64,000 bases of DNA from assembly GCF_009184425.1 (NCBI RefSeq), contig NZ_WELG01000002.1, forward strand, positions 434,001 through 498,000, read 5' to 3'. Under the pieces are notes generated by a model that was not told the origin of the DNA, ran no database searches, and worked only from the letters and a program-made list of their open reading frames with translations. This document shows, piece by piece, positions 59,010 to 64,000 of this stretch. This DNA is from Flagellimonas olearia (lineage in GTDB: Bacteria > Bacteroidota > Bacteroidia > Flavobacteriales > Flavobacteriaceae). The position numbers and the translations under genes were made by a program. Each line of letters starts with the position of its first letter. The stretch's first letter is position 1.

Positions 59010-60056
59010 ATGGTTCAGTTTGATGAAAAAACATACTTCTATCTCTTGGGCATTATTCCCGTAATGGTCCTGGCGTTCTTTTTTCTTCAAATTTGGAAAA
59101 AACGGACCCAACGTAGTTTTGCGGACAACAAATTGCTAAGGCGATTGGCACCCAATAAATCGAGTTTTAAATCGGCGGTGAAATTGGTTTTCCTTCTGGC
59201 CGGTTTATCCTTGCTCGTTTTGGGATTGGTAAACCCCAAAATCGGAACCAAAATGGAAACCGTGAAAAGGGAAGGTGTGGACATTGTTTTCGCAGTGGAT
59301 GTATCCAAAAGTATGCTGGCGGAGGACATAGCCCCCAACCGATTGGAAAAGGCAAAGCGTTTGGTCTCGGAAATCATCAACCAATTGGCAAGTGACCGTA
59401 TCGGCATCATTGCCTACGCCGGGCAAGCCTATCCACAGTTACCCATCACCACGGATTATGGAGCCGCCAAAATGTTCTTGCAGAGCATGAACACAGATAT
59501 GCTGTCGTCCCAAGGAACCGCCATCGACGCAGCCATCGACTTGGCCACCACGTACTATGATGATTCTGAGCAGACCAACCGGGTGCTCTTTATTGTTTCC
59601 GATGGGGAAGACCATTCAGAAGGAAATACCACCAACGCGGTGGAAAGTGCCGTTCAAAATGGCATCCGTGTATTCACCATTGGGGTGGGAAAACCCAAAG
59701 GGGCCCCCATTCCCATCAAAAGAAATGGTGTGGTGGAAAGCTTAAAAAAAGACAATCAAGGTGAAGTGGTCATTACCAAACTTAATGAAGCCATCTTGGC
59801 GGAAGTTGCGGATCGTGGTAATGGGGAATATATTGATGGCTCCAACACGGAACAAGCCGTGGAGTACATCAAGGAACTCTTGAACCAGATGGATAAAACA
59901 GAATTTGAGGCCACACAATTTGCCGAATACCAAGACCAGTTCCAATGGTTTCTTGGGGCGGCCTTTTTATTTCTATTTTTGGACATCTTCATTCTGGATA
60001 GAAAAACACAATGGTTAAAAAAACTAAATCTTTTCAATGAGCACGATGATGAATAA
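59010..60056 (+). CDS. batB: VWA-domain protein BatB
   Basis: Three hundred forty-eight residues, paralogous to BatA. MIDAS motif DIVFAVDVSKSMLAEDIAPN, LSSQGTAIDAAIDLATTYYD and VLFIVSDGEDHSEGNT are intact. Two spans at the N-terminus and one near the end (FLGAAFLFLFLDIFILD). Its stop lies 17 nt downstream of the first possible batC ATG, giving a 20-nt overlap at most. Confidence 0.93.
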   Translation: MVQFDEKTYFYLLGIIPVMVLAFFFLQIWKKRTQRSFADNKLLRRLAPNKSSFKSAVKLVFLLAGLSLLVLGLVNPKIGTKMETVKREGVDIVFAVDVSKSMLAEDIAPNRLEKAKRLVSEIINQLASDRIGIIAYAGQAYPQLPITTDYGAAKMFLQSMNTDMLSSQGTAIDAAIDLATTYYDDSEQTNRVLFIVSDGEDHSEGNTTNAVESAVQNGIRVFTIGVGKPKGAPIPIKRNGVVESLKKDNQGEVVITKLNEAILAEVADRGNGEYIDGSNTEQAVEYIKELLNQMDKTEFEATQFAEYQDQFQWFLGAAFLFLFLDIFILDRKTQWLKKLNLFNEHDDE

Positions 60057-60933
60057 GATGAGATGGACGTTTGCCCTGGTACTTTGCACAGGCATTGCCT
60101 TGGCCCAGGACGGAATAGAAGCGGAAAAAGTTGCCGAAAAGGCACTGAAGAACTCAACCAACCTTACTTATGAGGCCAATGAGGAGCTTTCTTCCAATGA
60201 TTTTGTAACTGCGGAAGCCAATTACCGAAGGGCCATTTCAAAGAGCGAAAAGAATGTGGCCGCTCCCTTCAATTTGGGAAATGCCTATTACAATCGGGAA
60301 AGCTTTGGAGAAGCTTTTGGCCGTTATAAGCAAGCTGGCGAAACTGCGGAAGACAAACCTGAAAAGCATAAGGCCTTTCACAACATGGGCAATGTGTTCA
60401 TGAAGAACAAGGAATACGAAAAGGCCGTCGAAGCCTACAAGGAAGCCTTGCGGAGTAATCCGAATGACGATGAGACCCGTTACAATTTGGCCTTGGCCAA
60501 AAAGATGTTGGAGAAACAGCAAGACGAACAACAAAACGACCAGAACCAGGATAATCAGGACAAGCAGGATCAGCAAGACCAAAACCAGGATCAGAACCAA
60601 GACCAAAACAACGAAGGGGACAACGATAAGCAGGACGAAGGAAAGCAAAACGAAGACGAGGACAAGGACGAGGGCGATCAAGGCGATAACGGTAATGACA
60701 AGCCTGAGGAAAATCAAGAGGGGGACGGCGACAAGAAAAAGGAGCAGGAGAAAAAACCCAATCAAGGAGATCAGCCTGAGGACCAAAAACAACAACCACG
60801 ACCCAATCAGCTATCCGAACAACAGATTCAAAACCTTTTAGAGGCCATGCAGAACGAGGAGAAAAAGGTTCAGGAGAAGATGGAGGAAAGAAAAGTAAGG
60901 GGCAAGAAAATCAAAAACGAAAAAGACTGGTAA
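60037..60933 (+). CDS. batC: TPR protein BatC with low-complexity tail
   Basis: Two hundred ninety-eight residues. Signal peptide region MNKMRWTFALVLCTGIALAQ (several ATG codons, 60037, 60046, 60049 and 60058, could be used). Three or four TPR repeats (AAPFNLGNAYYNRESFGEAF, HNMGNVFMKNKEYEKAVEAY, LRSNPNDDETRYNLALAKKM) are followed by a Gln/Asp/Asn/Glu/Lys low-complexity region (about residues 155-265) and a charged coiled coil. Such tails are typical of BatC and the region is biased in base use (purine-rich). It overlaps batB and its TAA overlaps the batD ATG (TAATG). Confidence 0.92.
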   Translation: MSTMMNKMRWTFALVLCTGIALAQDGIEAEKVAEKALKNSTNLTYEANEELSSNDFVTAEANYRRAISKSEKNVAAPFNLGNAYYNRESFGEAFGRYKQAGETAEDKPEKHKAFHNMGNVFMKNKEYEKAVEAYKEALRSNPNDDETRYNLALAKKMLEKQQDEQQNDQNQDNQDKQDQQDQNQDQNQDQNNEGDNDKQDEGKQNEDEDKDEGDQGDNGNDKPEENQEGDGDKKKEQEKKPNQGDQPEDQKQQPRPNQLSEQQIQNLLEAMQNEEKKVQEKMEERKVRGKKIKNEKDW

Positions 60934-62717
60934 TGTATAGGTTGAGGGGCAAAATTTTACTTTTTACCATCATCTCCCTTTTTGTAGGGATATCTTCCTA
61001 TGCCCAAGATGAAGAGGTTACGTTTCAAATGAACCTCAGCAAGGAAAAGTTGGGTATCAACGAGCGACTTAGGGTAGAGTTCAGTATGAACAAGGACGGG
61101 GATAATTTCAATCCGCCTCCCTTTGAAGGCTTCAAGGTGGTCATGGGTCCTTCACAATCCATAAGTTCATCATGGGTCAATGGAAAGCGAAGCTTTTCAA
61201 AAACCTATTCCTATATTTTGGTCCCTACGGCAAGAGGAAACTTTACCATCAAGCAGGCCACTATTGATATTGGGGGAGAGACCTACAAAACCCTTCCCAA
61301 AACTGTTGAGGTTACCGCTGCCGTGGACAAACCCAGTGACCAAAAAACCGTGGATGACGTAGCCGACGAGAGTCTACACTTGGTGGCCGAAGTTTCCAAA
61401 GGAAATCCTTATCTCAATGAGGCGGTGACCGTGATTTACAAGCTCTATGTAAGTCCGGATATCAGTGTTACCAACTATCGCCCTTTGGACAATCCTACGT
61501 ACAACAATTTTTGGAGTCAGGACATTCCCGTGACCCGACACACGGCCCAGAACGGCACTTATGAAGGAAAGCCCTATCGCTACGTAGTGTTGAAAAGAGT
61601 GGTACTATATCCCCAAAAAGCAGGTAAATTGGATATTGAGCCTCTTTCCTTGGAAATCTTTGTGGACGTACCCACCAACCGAAGGGATTTCTTTGGCGGA
61701 CGCATCTACACCCAGACCAGTAAAACGGTTTCGGCGGGAAAAAGAACCATCAACGTAAAATCGCTTCCTGAGGCGGGAAAACCGGCGAATTTTGGAGGTG
61801 CTGTGGGTGATTTCGAGTTTTCAGTGACCGCAACCAAAAAACAACTCAACGCTTCCGAGTCGTTACAGGCCATCGTAGAAGTTTCTGGTAAGGGCAACCT
61901 GAAACTCTTTCAACTTCCTGAGCCCGAGCTGCCAAGTGCCCTTGAAGTCTATGACCCTGAGCATGAAGAAAATATACAAACCTATAGTTCCGGAATGGAA
62001 GGGAAGGTTTCCAATAATTACACCATTGTTCCCTCATTTCGGGGAAAATATCCCATCCCCAGTATTTCTTTCAGCTATTTCAACCCAAGTACGGCAAAGT
62101 ACGTCACCCTTAATTCGGAAGAAATCAATATCGAGGTCTTGGAAGGACCTACCAGTGCTTCGGCAAACGATGCCGCAGGAACCAACACCAGCAAGCAATT
62201 GGTGGTGCCAACGGGAAAACAGTTCCATTTTATAAAGATCAATCCCAACCTCAGTCCTATTGGCGTCAACTATTTTTTTGGCTCCAATACGTTTTATCTC
62301 TTGCTGTTCGGTCCCTTGTTGTTGATTCCGATTGCCATCTTTTCTTTTAAGAAAAGAGAGGCCATTGCACAGGATGTGGTTGGAAACAAAATAAAGAAAG
62401 CCAATAAATTGGCCAGAAAATACCTCTCCACGGCCAAAAAGGAACTGGGCAACAAAGAAGCCTTTTATGTGGCTTTGGAAAAAGGATTACATAACTATCT
62501 AAAAGCCAAACTAAAAATCGAGACCTCTGAATTCAGCAAGGAAAAAATCACTTCCATCCTGTTGGACAAAAAAGTGGACCCTGTAGATGTTGACGGCTTT
62601 ATTGATTTACTAAAAAGTTGTGAAATGGCCCGTTACAGTCCCTTTTCAGATGTGCAGATGCAGAATGATTATGAAAAAGCCAGTACGGTAATCTCTAATT
62701 TGGACAAACAGTTATGA
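60933..62717 (+). CDS. batD: BatD-like protein (Bat operon)
   Basis: Five hundred ninety-four residues with an N-terminal signal (LLFTIISLFVGISSYAQ), a series of Ig-like beta-sandwiches (VTFQMNLSKEKLGINERLRV, LVAEVSKGNPYLNEAVTVIY, FEFSVTATKKQLNASESLQA), a membrane span near 450-470 (LLLFGPLLLIPIAIFSF) and a cytosolic C-terminal helical domain. This is the BatD layout; the ATG overlaps batC by one base and the TGA overlaps batE by 4 nt. Confidence 0.92.
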   Translation: MYRLRGKILLFTIISLFVGISSYAQDEEVTFQMNLSKEKLGINERLRVEFSMNKDGDNFNPPPFEGFKVVMGPSQSISSSWVNGKRSFSKTYSYILVPTARGNFTIKQATIDIGGETYKTLPKTVEVTAAVDKPSDQKTVDDVADESLHLVAEVSKGNPYLNEAVTVIYKLYVSPDISVTNYRPLDNPTYNNFWSQDIPVTRHTAQNGTYEGKPYRYVVLKRVVLYPQKAGKLDIEPLSLEIFVDVPTNRRDFFGGRIYTQTSKTVSAGKRTINVKSLPEAGKPANFGGAVGDFEFSVTATKKQLNASESLQAIVEVSGKGNLKLFQLPEPELPSALEVYDPEHEENIQTYSSGMEGKVSNNYTIVPSFRGKYPIPSISFSYFNPSTAKYVTLNSEEINIEVLEGPTSASANDAAGTNTSKQLVVPTGKQFHFIKINPNLSPIGVNYFFGSNTFYLLLFGPLLLIPIAIFSFKKREAIAQDVVGNKIKKANKLARKYLSTAKKELGNKEAFYVALEKGLHNYLKAKLKIETSEFSKEKITSILLDKKVDPVDVDGFIDLLKSCEMARYSPFSDVQMQNDYEKASTVISNLDKQL

Positions 62718-63478
62718 GTATAAAAAAATTCGTTCTTTACCTCTGTTTCCTTTCATTTTCCTTTGGGTTCTCCCAAGGCAAGGCCCTGTTTGAGCAGGCC
62801 ACCGAACTGTACAACAAAGGGGAATACTCCAAGGCCATTGAAAATTACGATCAAATCCTAAAGAACGGGGAGCATTCCGCCCAACTTTACTTTAACATGG
62901 GCAATTGCTATTATAAGCTCAACGCCATTGGACCTAGCATCTATTATTATGAAAAAGCCTTGTTGCTGGATCCCAATGACGATGAAATCCTGAACAATTT
63001 GGGCTATGCCCAAAACATGAGGTTGGACGCCATAGAAAATATGCCCAAAACAGAAATAGCCCAATTCTACGAAAGTGTGGTAAGCTTATTTTCCTTTGAT
63101 CAATGGGCCTATTTGGCCATTGCTTTCATCATTCTTTTCGTTCTGGGTTATTTAGCCTATTTTTTTCTTCGCTTTGCCAATCAAAAACGATTGGCCTTCA
63201 TTGTGGGCATCTTTGCATTGGCCCTAGGAGTCCTGTCGGTTCTTATGGCCTACTTACAACGCCAGGAATTCAAAAAGGATAACCCTGCCATTGTTTTCAG
63301 TAAAGAAGTTAGGGTATCCTCTGAACCCAATAACAACAGTGAAATAGTCTTTACCCTTCACGAAGGTACCAAAGTGAATGTTCTGGACCAATTGGACGAT
63401 TGGAAGAAAATCCGGATTTCAGATGGGCAGACAGGATGGTTGTTGGGCAACGACATTAAGCTGTTGAAGGACTTTTAA
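62714..63478 (+). CDS. batE: TPR-SH3 protein BatE
   Basis: Two hundred fifty-four residues. Signal peptide (KFVLYLCFLSFSFGFSQ), TPR repeats (ATELYNKGEYSKAIENYDQI, AQLYFNMGNCYYKLNAIGPS, YYEKALLLDPNDDEILNNLG), two membrane spans (about 130-152 and 160-180) and a C-terminal bacterial SH3 domain (VRVSSEPNNNSEIVFTLHEG then WKKIRISDGQTGWLLGNDIK). This matches BatE. Last gene of the operon; the next gene starts 56 nt later with its own -7 box. Confidence 0.93.
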   Translation: MSIKKFVLYLCFLSFSFGFSQGKALFEQATELYNKGEYSKAIENYDQILKNGEHSAQLYFNMGNCYYKLNAIGPSIYYYEKALLLDPNDDEILNNLGYAQNMRLDAIENMPKTEIAQFYESVVSLFSFDQWAYLAIAFIILFVLGYLAYFFLRFANQKRLAFIVGIFALALGVLSVLMAYLQRQEFKKDNPAIVFSKEVRVSSEPNNNSEIVFTLHEGTKVNVLDQLDDWKKIRISDGQTGWLLGNDIKLLKDF

Positions 63479-63511
63479 ACATTATTTAACAAAAAATATC
63501 CCCCATCCTTT

Positions 63512-63519
63512 TATTTTTG
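63512..63519 (+). promoter_or_regulatory. -7 box upstream of the 63534 gene
   Basis: TATTTTTG, a match to TAnnTTTG, ends 15 nt before the GTG start at 63534. It suggests that the small gene is not simply the tail of the Bat operon. Confidence 0.45.
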
Positions 63520-63533
63520 CAAAAAAGAGTATA

Positions 63534-63845
63534 GTGCTAAGACTGTTGGCTTTTCCTTTTGTCTCGGTGATGTTGGTCATGATTCTCATGACCTCTCCCC
63601 TTGTTCCCTTTTTGGGAAAGGAGTACTGTACCGCAATAATTCTTGGTTCTTCCGAGGAGGAAAACAACAGCAACGAAACAACAGGCAGCAAGAGTTTTGA
63701 AAGCAAGTATTTTTTGCTTCGGAATTTTTTTCCTGTGGATACTTACCTTAATCAGGAACAGGACTTTAATTCTCTAGGGTATATGTTTCCCGTATTGGAT
63801 TATACTGTTGAAATTCTTGACCCCCCTCCCAGAAGATTGGTTTAA
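63534..63845 (+). CDS. Small exported or membrane protein, unknown
   Basis: One hundred three residues starting at GTG 63534. Hydrophobic N-terminus LLAFPFVSVMLVMILMTSPL, then a hydrophilic Ser/Glu/Asn stretch (GSSEEENNSNETTG) and a C-terminal part with VLDYTVEILDPPPRRLV. No family recognised. It sits 83 nt upstream of a second SulP gene in the same direction, so it may be a small partner of that transporter (inference). Confidence 0.6.
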   Translation: MLRLLAFPFVSVMLVMILMTSPLVPFLGKEYCTAIILGSSEEENNSNETTGSKSFESKYFLLRNFFPVDTYLNQEQDFNSLGYMFPVLDYTVEILDPPPRRLV

Positions 63846-63928
63846 TTCTCCGGAAAACACATCAACAATCAATTTCTAACTGTCTTCAGCATGCCTTAAA
63901 TTCTGAAGGCAACTTTATCTTTATTATT

Positions 63929-64000
63929 ATGTTCAAGTATATTAAAAATGACTTGCCAGCCAGTATTGTGGTCTTTTTTGTGGCTCTTCCCCTTTGTTTG
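63929..64000 (+). CDS. SulP-family transporter, 5' end (partial)
   Basis: ATG 63929 followed by MFKYIKNDLPASIVVFFVAL and PLCL up to the right edge: 24 codons. The opening is that of flavobacterial SulP permeases (KNDLPASIVVFFVALPLCLG...). It is the second SulP gene in the window. In this family it is often followed by a carbonic anhydrase, but that lies outside the window. Confidence 0.75.
   Translation, partial: MFKYIKNDLPASIVVFFVALPLCL

Noticed and set aside
60238-60795. Very hydrophobic 185-codon frame opposite batC
   Set aside because: It is the reverse complement of the purine-rich BatC tail (Leu/Val runs from complement of Gln/Asp/Asn codons), not a membrane protein.
60500-60830. CRISPR-like or tandem DNA repeat
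   Set aside because: The repetition is codon-level low complexity within batC, with no uniform repeat unit or spacers.

Overview
The window is a chromosomal segment of a member of the Bacteroidota, most likely a marine Flavobacteriaceae species. A relative of Muricauda/Allomuricauda would fit, but that is inference from gene content and style. Evidence: the Bat (Bacteroides aerotolerance) operon, many short lipoproteins of the form MKK...C, a TonB receptor with a carboxypeptidase-like N-terminus, promoters with the Bacteroidota -7 box TAnnTTTG, and almost no Shine-Dalgarno sites. Gene density is high and neighbours often overlap by 1-4 nt. I see no rRNA, tRNA, CRISPR array, insertion sequence or prophage.

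Layout. 1-9.3 kb (minus strand): uvrC and a patatin/outer-membrane-barrel protein, then a DUF3108 gene, tryptophan 2,3-dioxygenase, an M23 peptidase and pgi. 9.3-9.75 kb: a gap holding a 29-codon membrane sORF. 9.75-22 kb: fau, lspA, a DksA/TraR-type regulator, ileS (with an altered HIGH motif), an amphipathic lipoprotein, a TonB receptor, recO, gdhA and a cystathionine gamma-synthase-type enzyme. 22-28 kb: a DUF4163/DUF3298 lipoprotein, a DinB/ArsR divergent pair, an Asp/Glu racemase, an ArsC-like protein, an EamA transporter, a thioesterase, nitronate monooxygenase and a YheT hydrolase. 28-33.8 kb (plus strand): a run of small exported proteins (cytochrome c, META domains, YciI-like, exported DinB). 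33.8-40.9 kb: SulP transporter, phosphodiester glycosidase, lipoprotein, gpsA and glpD. 40.9-46.7 kb: CvpA, CAP lipoprotein, 3-hydroxyanthranilate dioxygenase with DUF1304, ALDH7, an exported unknown, a structured gap and an H3TH protein. 46.7-54.3 kb: acyl-ACP desaturase, metallophosphatase, fructokinase plus amylosucrase, AlbA_2 protein, SDR and AKR. 54.4-63.5 kb: moxR-DUF58-X-batA-batB-batC-batD-batE. The end holds a small unknown protein and the start of a second SulP transporter.

Genes that plausibly work together: fructokinase and amylosucrase (sucrose to glucan plus fructose 6-phosphate, feeding Pgi); gpsA and glpD (both directions of glycerol-3-phosphate/DHAP redox); tryptophan dioxygenase and 3-hydroxyanthranilate dioxygenase (two kynurenine steps, 39 kb apart); and the Bat operon as one envelope-stress module. 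The most notable observations are the GxHH signature in IleRS, a recurring two-hairpin RNA element carrying a GGTTGG core beside several minus-strand genes, two unannotated sORFs, an operator-like palindrome between dinB and arsR, and a run of exported versions of normally cytosolic folds.
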